Origin: Eutypella sp. D-1
Lineage: Eukaryota > Ascomycota > Sordariomycetes > Xylariales > Diatrypaceae
Direction of reading: 5' to 3'
Assembly (NCBI GenBank): GCA_023313575.1
Contig: JAJTTP010000014.1
Span: forward strand, 310,001 to 374,000
DNA: 64,000 nucleotides
Positions 1 to 10,437 of the stretch are shown piece by piece (the first letter of the stretch is position 1; each line of letters starts with the position of its first letter). The notes beneath the pieces are model-generated. The model was not told where the DNA came from and ran no database searches. It worked only from the letters and a program-made list of their open reading frames with translations. The position numbers and the translations under genes were made by a program.

Positions 1-504
1 TCATCCTGGATCCCCGAATCGGTCGGGTCCACTTAAAAGAAGGGTCTTAAGGGTCTGATTTGGAACTAGACCCTTTATGATTTTTTTCTTATTATCTTAT
101 CAGTGAACAAGGCCATCGTATCCATCTCAGGATCCCTGCATTATCGTTATCTTATCGGTTGGGGTGACAACGATCGCTAATGCAATACGCCACGTTTGGT
201 TGGTGGAGCCATCAAGTAAACAAAATCGATCTCATTAGCTGCCTGCCCTTAGCCCCGGTCACGTATAATTGTAAACTAAAATGATGTGCATGACGGACAG
301 TGCACGTACTTAGGTAAATACATACCTGGCGCGTATGTATATGGAGCCCTTGGTTTTTTGTTATCTGTCATAAAGTTATATCGATTTTGTCCGAAGCATA
401 AACCAAGACGGTTTTTTCCTTCCGGGTAATTCTTGGTAAACCCGAAGCCGAAAAATTAGGAGTCCTAGCGCGCGAGGTAGATCGTACGAAAAAGTCCCGC
501 CGAT
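1..504. other. Upstream non-coding region of the kinesin gene
   Basis: No supported gene. It is an AT-leaning sequence ending at the kinesin start codon and presumably carries that gene's promoter and 5' UTR. No repeat or RNA gene was recognised. Confidence 0.5.
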
Positions 505-3500
505 ATGGATCCTCCGTCTAGGGATCCATCGCCAAAATCCCAGGCGAACCTCTTCCAGGTCTACCTGCGATTGCGGCCTCCACCCGCCCGAAATACTGAC
601 CCGGATAGATTTCTCTTGGTCGAGGAGCCTGAGGGCGACTACGCGCCCACGCACATTACCCTGAACCCTCCTAGTGATCGCAGGCGGGCTATTGAGAAGT
701 TCGCTTTTACGCGCGTATTCGAGGAGGATGCCACCCAGCTCGACTTATTCCATGGTACAAAAGTACTGCCGCTGGTCGAGGGCGTCCTGGCACCGCACGG
801 CGGCGATGGGACGGATGGACTCCTCGCGACGCTCGGCGTCACAGGTTCCGGCAAGGTACTGTTTATGATGCGATGTTGTCATATCATATCTATCAGATGA
901 GAGATGAGACTAATCAGATTTGCAGACGCATACTATCCTCGGCTCGCGAAAGCAGCGTGGCATGACCCAACTCGCGCTCGACGTGTTGTTCCGGTCCATC
1001 AGCAATAACCTGGTTGACTGCAAGACAACCCCGTCGCTGGAGGGTAGTATTCAGCAATCTGACGCCTCCGAGGCCATTGTCTTGCCCGCGCAGACCTTCC
1101 TAGATACCGTGTATAGCGACTTTTCGAGGTCGGCACAGGGAGGATCAAGGGCGGCAACGCCGTTGACTGTACGACCCCAGACTGATTTCATTCGCCCTCC
1201 CCCGTCCTATGCGTGTCCCCAGCTTCCCGGTCACTGGCCGGATAGTCCAAGCGGCAGCGTGCGGCTCGTGAGTCAGGAAGACGACTTATCGAAGATCACT
1301 ATGCTCTCCACGCCCCCGAGCGAAAGGCCAAGGAGCCAAATCCCCTCGTTCGCGCCTAGCGGCGCCCGTGCCCGTCAGCCAAAGTTGGCCCGGACCCCGT
1401 CCCCGCAGAAGAAAAGCTACATGTCCCTCACTTCATCGGCAGCACAACATAAGAAGACCGTTACTAAAACTCCGACTAAGGGCGATTACTCGGCCTCGCA
1501 GACGCCGCGGCGCAACTTGCAGCGGCCGTCTGCACTCCCGCAAGCCCCCGACATCAGCTCGATCCGGGCATCCTGCGACCCGTCCGCCGAGTACGCGATC
1601 GTCATCTCTATGTACGAGGTATACAATGACCGGATATTCGACCTACTGACGCCGCCAATAAAATCCCACGCGACGAAGGAGCCGCGGCGCCGTCCACTAC
1701 TATTTAAGCCCACCGAGCTTTCACCCGACCGCAAGATGGTCGCGGGCCTGCGCAAGATTATCTGCGGGAGCCTTAACGAAGCGCTACTAGTGCTCGAGGC
1801 CGGCCTGCACGAACGTCGCGTTGCCGGCACCGGTAGCAACAGCGTGTCCTCGCGTAGTCACGGATTCTTCTGCGTGGAGGTCAAAAAGCGACGCCGCGGT
1901 CGCGCCAACTCGCCCTGGGGCGGCAGCACCCTCAGCATCGTGGACCTGGCGGGGAGCGAGCGTGCACGGGACGCCAAGACGCAGGGCGCGACCTTGGCCG
2001 AAGCGGGCAAGATCAACGAAAGCCTTATGTACCTTGGCCAGTGCCTCCAGATGCAGAGCGATGCGGGCAACATGAGCAAGGTGGGTTCCTCGATTTATCT
2101 ACATCGTTAGCTTGCATGCACTTGCATACGTCACACACCGCCACGGTGCGTCCCACCTTATGGCATTTGTTTATTTACTAACTTCTTATTCATTGTTACC
2201 TTGAAACCCAGCCCAACCTGGTCCCATTCCGCCGGTGCAAGCTGACGGAACTGCTTTTCTCGAATTCGTTCCTCTCACCCTCCGCGGCGCACGCCTCCTC
2301 GACTTCCTCCTCGGCCGTCCGCCGCAATCCCCAGAAGGGCGTCATGATCGTCACCGCGGATCCTCTAGGCGATTTCAACGCGACGTCGCAAATTCTTCGC
2401 TACAGCGCCCTCGCACGAGAAGTTACCGTCCCGCGCATCCCCTCCATCACATCCACCATTCTCGCCAGCGCACACGTCAACGCCCCGGCCCAACCGCCGT
2501 CATCCTCCCCCGAGCTCGGTAGCAGCCCACCGATAACCTCCCCTCTGTCCAACATGCACAGCAGTCGGGGCTACTTCTCGCCGTCGGCGCCCGGTGGAAA
2601 CCATCACCACAACTACCAGAGCTACCAGAGCCACGACCGACACCCCAGCGGCGGCCACCAGCACCACCGAACATTCTCGCCGGTCTCAGACACGGAGCGA
2701 GCGACTATGGAGAATGCGGCATTGGAGATCGCGCGGATGGCAGAGGTTATCGAGCAGCTGAACGCGGAGCTGGCGCGGGAGGCGGAGGCGCGGATGGCGG
2801 CGGAAGCGCACCTGCTGTCGATGGAAGACCGGGCGCTAGAGCTGGAGCAGGACGTGCGCGAGGAGTGCCACGCGGACTTCGAGCGGCGGCTCGCGCTGGA
2901 GATGGGGCGGTTCAAGGCGAGCCTCGAGGCCGAGCTCGGTCGTGGCCAGGAGCACGCGGATCGCAAGGTCGAGCTCATGGCCCGCGTCGTCGTCACCTCC
3001 CCCACTGGCGGCGAGCGCTTGCACCGCAGCGTTGGTAGCAACAGCAGTAGCGGCGACAACAACGACGACGACGACAAGGAGAACGTCCTCATCGAAAACC
3101 TGGAGCAGGAGAACGAGCGCCTCAGGCGTGAGGTCGCGGTCCTTAAGCGGGAGCTCGCCGGCCGCACGCCCACTAAGCGCGCTCCACTTCAGGAGAGGGG
3201 GGATGTGCTGGTCTCGGGGTCCCCGAGAGCGGGGCCATCATCCTCTACCGCCGCCGCCGCTGCCGATGCCCTCGAAGGCCTGGGAAATAGACTCGAAAAC
3301 CTCAGGGTCAGCGATGTCACTACTGCTAGCACTAGTCACGATGGCGGCGGTGGTGGCAGGAGTGGAAATGTTAGTGGCGGGTGCCCCACGAAGAAAAAAC
3401 TGAAGAAGGGCGTCGCTGTCACCAGCACAGGCAGCCCGACGAAGAAGGTCATGCGGAAACTTCCGGCCAAGCGCTGGGAAGCGGACGACGTTTACGATGA

Positions 3501-3528
3501 TGACGACGGAGGCGACGGGCCTTTCTAA
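505..3528 (+). CDS. Kinesin-like motor protein, kinesin-6-like
   Basis: Microtubule motor ATPase. Three exons: 505-855, 926-2080 and 2212-3528, all joined in phase 0, giving 940 aa. The intron at 856-925 splits the P-loop, GVTGSGK then T (residues 111-118). Switch I (SVSSRSHG, near 425), switch II (VDLAGSERA, near 455) and the motor C-terminus PNLVPFRRCKLTELL (start of exon 3) are all present. Between the P-loop helix and YAIVISMYEVYNDRIFDLL lies a polar insertion of about 190 residues rich in Ser, Pro and Lys. A long motor-domain insert is typical of kinesin-6 (MKLP/KIF20), so a mitotic spindle or cytokinesis role is inferred. Downstream come a coiled coil (about residues 610-760, Glu/Arg heptads) and a basic, low-complexity tail. 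The kinesin call is firm and the subfamily is tentative. Confidence 0.93.
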
Positions 3529-5172
3529 TCGAGACGACACGACGATACGATGGATAACGTCGGTTGATTATGCGGGATGATTTGGGGTTGGCCTGGTTGG
3601 ACGGAGTTTTCGGGGTGCCGATGCGTCGCGCCCTCTGGTTGTATGATTGTAATTTTCCTTTTGTGTTTGTTACTGGTTCTCCATACGAGCGGTTCGCTGA
3701 GCAAGGGAGACGGACTTTTATGTTTCACTTTCTCCGGCAGGGCGATGGGATCTGGTGCTTATGTGCCGCTCTTCGTCGATGGCCTTTTTTTTTCGGTTGG
3801 TTGTGGTTTGTAATTAATCGGTCACGTTGCATGGGAGACGAGGGCATGTTGGAAGAGAGCAATAGCTGGAATACCCCCTTTGGTTCTGGTCCTGGTCGCG
3901 GTCATCGGTCGCTGTTGGGTTATATATCCCCCTTTTCACAGAATGGACACTGCTTTTTCTTTTGTTAATTGCTCAGCCTTTATTAGCATATATACGATTT
4001 CGCTTCTTGCCCTAATCATCACTTATAACCGAGGAACCTCCATACAGGTCAACTGAAACTGACGAGGCAGAGGGCAGACAAGCTGAGTATTTCAAACTAT
4101 TATGCTCTTTCCTAGGGCATCGAATGGATTCACTTGCACCCTTACGCCTAGATCATCACGTTAAAGTTAAAACTGCAGATAACATAATCTCCTTCGGTGA
4201 ATGGAATTGTCCCGCACCGTCAACATGGACATCACAAGTCTTGTTTATAGACTCCGAAAAAAAATGAAAAAAATGAAAAAAATGACAAAAGGACAAAAAG
4301 CTCGGCGCCGGGGACGAATCTCAATCCCTTTGACCTGAGAGCGAGCCCTACCATGCTCGCCCCGCCTTGAGAGAGATTCGAACCCCGGCCACCTACGAAA
4401 ACCCCTTTCACCCCGTCCCCCAAGTGATTTGTCTAACCCATACACCACTGCGCCACCCAGGCAGGTAGGGCGTCGCAGTGAAACTTGGGCTGGGAAAGTG
4501 GGCAGCTATCGGAGCTTATAGCTCTTCCCCTCCCCTCCCCGCCCCGCCCCGCCCTGCCTCGTAGCTGCCTCCTGCCCACCTGTCTCCTGCGTACCTTCCT
4601 CCCGCGTTGCTATTGCTGTTGCTGGCGGCAGGTGCGGGCGGAAGGTGCGAGCTTGGGGCATCCGAACCCGGAAAAATACATTGCCGATATTATAACGTGG
4701 CCGAGGGAAAGCAGAGGCATTCTGTCTATTCGTACCTTGAGGTGGAGTTTGTTCCTCAGGTCGGAAGGCTAGCTGTTGACAATGTAAGGTCTCACGCATT
4801 GATTGAACATGATAGTAGGTATGTATACTCACCCCTGAGCCACGAGCTCACGGTGCTCTTGGAATGAGGAGCCAGGGTCGGCATCGTCAAACTGCACATC
4901 TTAGGGGAGCTCCGAGTCTCGGGCACAAGCGGACCTAGGGGCAAGGCAGTGTGGACTGAACATTCATGCTCTAATACCTTCAATATTCGGGTGTCAAATG
5001 TCCCTAGGATGAAATTCGACAGGACTATGGCGTAGCCAAAACAGGCGTGCTATAAAAAGAATATTGAATTGCCTATATGATTTCCTCCCTTCCGAATGAG
5101 CTTCCAGTAGGTGAACGGACGTGCACTATTTAAAGTTGTATTCATCGTATTCGATGACTAGTGCTCAATCAT
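3529..5172. other. Intergenic region between convergent kinesin and PhyH genes
   Basis: Contains the 3' flanks of two convergent genes and no supported coding gene. A SINE-like element lies at 4250-4465. Next to it is a C-rich tract near 4527-4562 made of CCCCTCCCC and CCGCCCC units. The short open frames lack family resemblance and splice logic. Confidence 0.5.
4250..4465 (-). repeat. tRNA-derived SINE-like element (candidate)
   Basis: Read on the minus strand, a tRNA-like head runs from 4462 to 4364. It has a Pol III A-box-like TGGCGCAGTGG (4455-4445) and a B-box-like GGGGTTCGAATC (4386-4375). Seven bases at 4462-4456 can pair, with one mismatch, with the stretch at 4370-4364, like an acceptor stem. 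Four of five T-stem positions also pair. A non-tRNA body of about 60 nt follows, including a GCGAGC/GCTCGC hairpin, and then a T-rich tail with several T runs that could end Pol III transcription (about 4298-4256). The 99-nt head is too long and degenerate for a working tRNA. Head, body and T-rich tail fit a SINE. No target-site duplication was recognised. Confidence 0.5.
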
Positions 5173-6371
5173 TCATTCCAGCATGAACTCTGGAGATTTC
5201 AGGTCTACCCATCCCAGATTCGGCTCAGATTGCTTCCATCCCAAACGGTCACGCACTAGCTGCGAGTACGTCTTAACCTCTTCGATCGGGTAACTCAAGT
5301 ATGGTATTTCCTGGTAACCATTAGCAATACGGTAAGCGGCAGGATAGAGGGTACATGGGTAGGATAAAGCTGCGTACCTCTTGGCGGTGAACCCCGGTGC
5401 ACATGAAGAAGATATGTACGGTACGGCTCCCAGTTGGCATGGAGTACTGCCCGGCACCGTGGTAGAGACTGCCAAGCATCACGAATGCCTCGCCCTTTTT
5501 CAACTCGGCATCAACGACCCCGGAATCTCCATTGGGGCCAAAGTCAGGCCGGTCATCACCCCAGAGGTGGGAGCCCGGCACGATCCTCGTCGCGCCGTTG
5601 GCCTTGAAGGTGTCGCATCCGGGTACAAACAGGCCGAGCAACATGTCCCGGCCTTTGCTGTACCGCTCTGCTTTCGTGTGCCTAGCATGGTGGTTTTTGT
5701 CGTCTCGATGCAGCTTCTGCGCTTGGCAGCCCGGGCGGGAGTCCATCGTGATCGAAATAGAAAGTAGCGGGTGCGATTGGTTGGTCTGCGGCTCACCCCC
5801 ATACCACGTCGTTGTTTCGAGACCAACGAAATGCTCACCAAGATCCTATTTTATCAGGGAGTCAGTAAATCTTTCTGATCTCCAATTGAATATTCTTGGT
5901 TATTCAATAATCTGATTATGAATCCGATGCTTTAACCCCCGATATAGACCATTGCAGAATCGTAGATGAGCAGACCACGGGGGTTCGCAAATGGGATCTT
6001 GATTCCGTCCGGGATCAGGCCATTGGAAGGATCTCAATGGCCGGGCCTATTACCACAGTGCTGAAGCACCTTTCAGATATTGGCAATAAAACGCATTTGT
6101 TTCATACCTGGTATAGGGGATCCGAAAAGAATTTCTCACGCGCCGTCTTGCTCCTGCCAATCAGGCGCGTACAGGTCGCCGTGCCTCCGTTGAGGGCCCC
6201 GACCTTGCTCCCGCTTTCCGCGATAGAGGCGTCGAGAAACGGCTGAACCTCTCGCTGCGCATCGGCCAGGGACTCCAGATCGGTGAAGTCCTCGATGATA
6301 ACGCAGCCGTCCTTCTCCACGGCGTCAATGAAGGCCTGGAGGCCGGCTTTCCGGGAAATGCGCTGGGCCAT
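5173..6371 (-). CDS. Phytanoyl-CoA dioxygenase (PhyH) family Fe(II)/2-oxoglutarate oxygenase
   Basis: Probable non-heme iron, 2-oxoglutarate-dependent oxygenase. Exons on the minus strand: 6371-6108, 5845-5378 and 5310-5173, joined in phase 0, giving 289 aa. The metal triad is visible as H134-R-D136 in QKLHRDDKNHH and H217 in LGSLYHGAG, with R229 as a candidate 2-oxoglutarate anchor. The family block ANGATRIVPGSHLW is at residues 170-183, and the C-terminus LGWVDLKSPEF is typical of fungal PhyH proteins. The first intron is long (5846-6107, 262 nt). Reading across it gives DPLYQ then DLGEHFVGLETT, which keeps the family order. Fungal relatives act in secondary metabolism or on fatty acyl substrates. 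No biosynthetic cluster surrounds this gene, so the substrate is unknown. Confidence 0.85.
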
Positions 6372-7242
6372 TGTATCAGTTATGCATTACTGTTTCTAAT
6401 TCGATATGGGATCCTATGCATCGTGCGCTCTTCCTATCGTTATATACTTGATAGAATCATGCCTAGCCGCCATCGGCTATCAAGTGCGGAGAATATGGAG
6501 TACTCCGCAAAAGGAGCGCTACTAGTGGGGCGTGTTATCTATACCCGGGACGCTTTAGGTACTACGGTCGTTCTTGGAGTTAGAGGATTATAATGAGGTG
6601 GGGTATGGTATTTCTTACGAAACAATTTCCAATTCTATTTCGGGAGTTATGTTGCCTTGCCAGCTTTTGAGGTGAAGCAGACTAAAGAAAGCTCAAGTGA
6701 TGTCAGGGGTGAATAGAATAGGGGTTGAGGATGCGGATTAATAGTGGAGACCTATTCAATTCAGGGAGTGGGCCGAACCAGTTATTCCTCGTAACTACAG
6801 ATGCCATCGCATGGCAATAATGAATAGGGCCATTGGCGTTATATAAAGGAGTCGTCGCAAGAGCAATGCCATATCCGTTTGGGACCGATATGACATGGCT
6901 ACTCGCTTGCTTCCGCCACAAGGAAGGTGCAGTCCAGAGCCGACATCCTTGTCACTCCCAAGTAAGTTCAGGGGTAACCTCTACGTATGCTACGCACCAC
7001 TAATTGCTCTGCTCATATTCACGTGACATTGTGATTCTAGTGAACTGGATACTAGATATGCGGCTGACTCGCCTGAGACATGGTTATTTACTGTCTCACC
7101 TGGAAATCTCTGTCAATGAGGCGCCGATTCTCAAGCATAAACAGTTTGGCGCTCGTCTTTCGATCGCGCAAAGCTAGGATGTAAATTAAATCTTCACTAT
7201 CTGTCTACTTAACGATAACAATAACCTCCTCGACTACCACTA
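6372..7242. other. Intergenic region, divergent promoters
   Basis: Separates the start of the PhyH gene (minus) from the DUF4267 gene (plus), so it should hold both promoters. The short reading frames have no coding features I recognise. Confidence 0.5.
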
Positions 7243-7725
7243 ATGGCGGCCTCCACCAGCGACAGCATCATGCCACTGGCGCGCGGGACAGCGGGCCTCA
7301 TCGGAGTCTTCGGCATGTGCATGGGCGCATACGGTGTATTACGTCCGGAATCCTACGCCGTCACCTTTGGATTCCACCCAAGCTCCAGCGCCGCGAAGTC
7401 CGCATGTGCGAACCCCTTCGTTGCCGTCATTGGGGGACGCGCACTCGCCACAGGCCTCACGCTGGCATTATCCGTGGCAGTCGGGGGCTCTGACCAATCG
7501 ACTGGATTGCTGCTCATGACGGCCTTGGTCGTGGGCGTGAGCGACGCGGCCGCGATCGTCAGATTTGCGGGTGTCGACAGTGTTAAGGGTCGTAAGAATG
7601 GGGCGAGGGACACTGCTCAACTGAAATTGGAGAGACGCGCCGCGAAGAAGGCCGCCCGGGGACATGTTATCACCACGGCGGTAATTTCTAGCCTTGGATG
7701 GTGGATGTTTGTCAATGGTGAATGA
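7243..7725 (+). CDS. Small DUF4267-type integral membrane protein
   Basis: Single-exon gene of 160 aa starting at a clear ATG. It has about four hydrophobic segments: residues 14-30, 60-80, 86-106 and near the C-terminus (VITTAVISSLGWWMFV). The family-like block VIGGRALATGLTLAL lies near residues 61-75. A basic stretch (GRKNGARDTAQLKLERRAAKK) separates the last two membrane segments. This matches fungal DUF4267 proteins, a family of unknown function. The gene stands alone between intergenic regions. Confidence 0.75.
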   Translation: MAASTSDSIMPLARGTAGLIGVFGMCMGAYGVLRPESYAVTFGFHPSSSAAKSACANPFVAVIGGRALATGLTLALSVAVGGSDQSTGLLLMTALVVGVSDAAAIVRFAGVDSVKGRKNGARDTAQLKLERRAAKKAARGHVITTAVISSLGWWMFVNGE

Positions 7726-8571
7726 ATAGGCTGTTGCTGTCAATAACGCATTGATGTGAGCAAGACGTTCGGGGTGTGTAAGCAGGCTGAAATGATTGTG
7801 TAATCTTTGAAAGGGTGCTACTATACCTCACTCAATCTTTTGAACTTTATTTGCCTTTAGATCCGCCGGAATATTTCCCTGTTACCTTGTCTAAAGCGGT
7901 GCAATGGCAACCGGAGAATATGCCACAGCTTCCCCCCGTAAGATCAACTAAGAGCAGGTGTACTTTCCTGGCTGATGGATTGGTGCATCACCACATTAGA
8001 TTTCCTACGCAAACTTTCGTCAACGAATACCTATGCTCGGCCGCATTGCGCTTACCCGAGATTACGACAGTATTTACGATGATCTCGTGGTGCAAATATA
8101 ACTTCCAGAAATGTGCGAGCGCGGACCTGAGTTTTAACACCATTTTCACCCGGACTAGTTGCGTAGCAATCACATGTTGTACATGTACTCAATCCTATAC
8201 CATTCCGAACTTTCAGCTCATCAACGGTACAGGAATTGCTTTTGCGTGACAAGGTGCAGGCCGTTGAAGGATTTTTAAGCCGGACACCCTTCAGTACCCT
8301 GACCGATATTTTCGGAAGGTCAGCTTCTATTGGCTCCCTATAACTTCGGTCCCGAGAGCTTAGCCTCATCCCCGGAGGTTCCCCAAGTCGTGGCGCTGCG
8401 CTGACCGGTTGGTCAGAACACCGACGCGCGAATGGTCAGCTTTGCGCCATTCGGCCACAGACAGCTGGTGGTACTGGTGGTCATATAAAGGCACAACGGA
8501 AGACCGCATCCGTGGCTCTGAGCCCTATAATCTTCAGCTCTACTGCGGCTGTGTCCTGAACTGTCCTCGTC
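7726..8571. other. Intergenic region without recognisable gene
   Basis: A 144-codon open frame at 7815-8249 has unusual amino-acid composition, no domain and no splice signals, so I do not call it. The rest presumably holds the promoter of the downstream small gene. Confidence 0.4.
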
Positions 8572-9069
8572 ATGTCGTCTCCTATCCCAATCATCCTGTG
8601 CGGCAGAATTCCGTCTCACATTGAGGCGACGACAGCAATCGTTCAACCAGAATTCACAGGCAAGCAACAGTAGAAACCCCCATCGATATGAAGTTGACCT
8701 ACTGACCAGGAGCGATATCTAGTGGTGAAACTCTGCACCGATGCGGAAGCTGCGCGGGAAGCCGTGACAGCACTCATGTCCCCTTCGGCCACGGAGACAC
8801 CCACTTTGGACGGGGTCGAATATCCCCGACCACGCGTTATCGTCATGGGTGGCGGCTACTCTCACGAGGACTTCACGTCCATCCGTGAGACGGTCGCCGG
8901 CGCAACAGACGTGCCGTGGATCCGCCCAGCCAACGTGAAACCCGGCGCCCCGACACCGACAGGCCCACCGCCCGCCGAGGAGATCGCCAGCAGGCTCCGC
9001 AAGGCGCTTGACGACCACCTCGGTGAGATCAGGGACGGCAAAGGCTCTGGAGAGGTTTGGTGGATGTAA
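8572..9069 (+). CDS. Small conserved fungal protein of unknown function
   Basis: Two exons, 8572-8659 and 8723-9069, give 144 aa. Exon 1 encodes MSSPIPIILCGRIPSHIEA and exon 2 begins in LCTDAEAAREAV. From memory, this N-terminal PIPIILCGR block followed by a C-terminal block with PRVIVMGGGYSHEDF and VPWIRPAN recurs in a family of uncharacterised fungal proteins of about 140-150 aa, some with a loosely Rossmann-like start. The intron 8660-8722 begins GCAAGC, not GT. It is the only frame-compatible junction I found, so a GC-AG intron is inferred. A CTGAC branch site lies near 8702. Function is unknown. Confidence 0.7.
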
Positions 9070-10437
9070 TGTGGTCCATCTTTAACACTGTATAGAGCTC
9101 GCGTTTCCCCATACTGTTAGATTCGTGACATTACCTGCGGTCTCTAATCTTAAAGACTGAACTGGTAACGATTCGGAGACACCCAGGCGCGTTTGCAGTA
9201 TATACACCTATAAATGAATTTCCAATCAGTGTTAGAATAGGTGCCGCTCTTGTCTTCTGAGCTTTTGATCATGTCGACGAGATCAGGCAAGTTTAGATGA
9301 GGCTGATTTCGCCGTCTAGGAGAGGACCAGACCGATTCCAAGAAAATGATTTGTATATTACTTGATCTGTAGAAGAAGTGATTGCGTAGAATCGTGGTAT
9401 CAAATTAATAACAGAAGGAATTGGGGATTTAATTGGAACAGACGGCATAACCTAGCTACAGCTTCGTTTTAAGCCCAGATTTCTCTTAGGGTATGCCCAT
9501 CAGCAGCCAGGATTTCTAACTGTTGGCTACTCGGTATTAGAAAGATAATATGAAGGGCACTGCCAAAAGCGCCGGGGAAAATGATGATGGGGCTTTTATC
9601 GCGTGAAGTCATTGCGGACGCAATCTTTCAAATTCAATTTTTGAGTATATAAGGCGCATCATTGTTGTATCCGGTCGTTTTCAGGCTTCGTCAAATAGTC
9701 GAGCGTTAGAATTTGAACCAACATATTGAGACGTGAGATTTGTTAACCTATGGTATATCATGATTTGGGGCCAGGGTCATGTGGAAAGGTTTCTGTCCTC
9801 TGCGTATCTACCGAAAATAAATATATAAAAAGTTAATTGGATTCCGTGATTTATTACACCTTCTGCTGGTGCGCCGGTTCCACAAAGCCTAGTTCCAGGT
9901 TGCCTGGTGCCGCATCTCCGAAAATAGTCGACACCGTTGGTGGTTCGGCCCGAGTCCTAGACAGAACACGATCTATGTTCGGGACCCAGTTCCAAGAATG
10001 AAGATTCCCACATTGGGAAGAAAACTTGCTCTTATTAGCGCTTTCATAAACAGCGCAAGGGGTTGTCCGTAGCGCTAGACCACTCAATCCTATCAGATTA
10101 CTAAAAACGTGCTCAACTTCAGGGGTGTGGTGAGATGCATGCAATTAGCCTGTTAGGAGGGTCAAGGAGGGTCTGGGGAGGAGGGCAGCTTGGGAAAGCA
10201 GGTCTGACCAACATGCACTGACGAATAAATGCACATAACTAGAATATATACCTGCCGTCTTAGATAGTTTTCTGCTATGCTGTTCCGGTATGCATATGCC
10301 ACCTTCCAGTATAGTCCTTCACATGCGTGTCACCCTCTCGATGGCCAGCTGAGATCAATGGGATGTGTTAATCTTCTTCCTAAAGGTATCACACGTTTGC
10401 AGGCAGGCAACCATAGGAGGAAAAGATAGCAAGCACG
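9070..10437. other. Intergenic region, AT-rich
   Basis: No supported gene. A 96-codon frame at 9854-10144 (minus) has no recognised domain. The region before 10438 should carry the promoter of the metalloreductase. Much of 9340-9850 is visibly AT-rich. Confidence 0.4.

Noticed and set aside
4364..4462. A functional tRNA gene with intron on the minus strand
   Set aside because: The T-stem and acceptor are imperfect, no convincing anticodon arm can be drawn, and the B-box is about 80 nt from the A-box. A SINE or tRNA pseudogene is more likely.
7815..8249. A 144-codon plus-strand frame
   Set aside because: Composition unlike real genes here, no recognised motif and no supported start context.
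9854..10144. A 96-codon minus-strand frame
   Set aside because: No domain, no splice partners, and it sits in AT-rich intergenic DNA.
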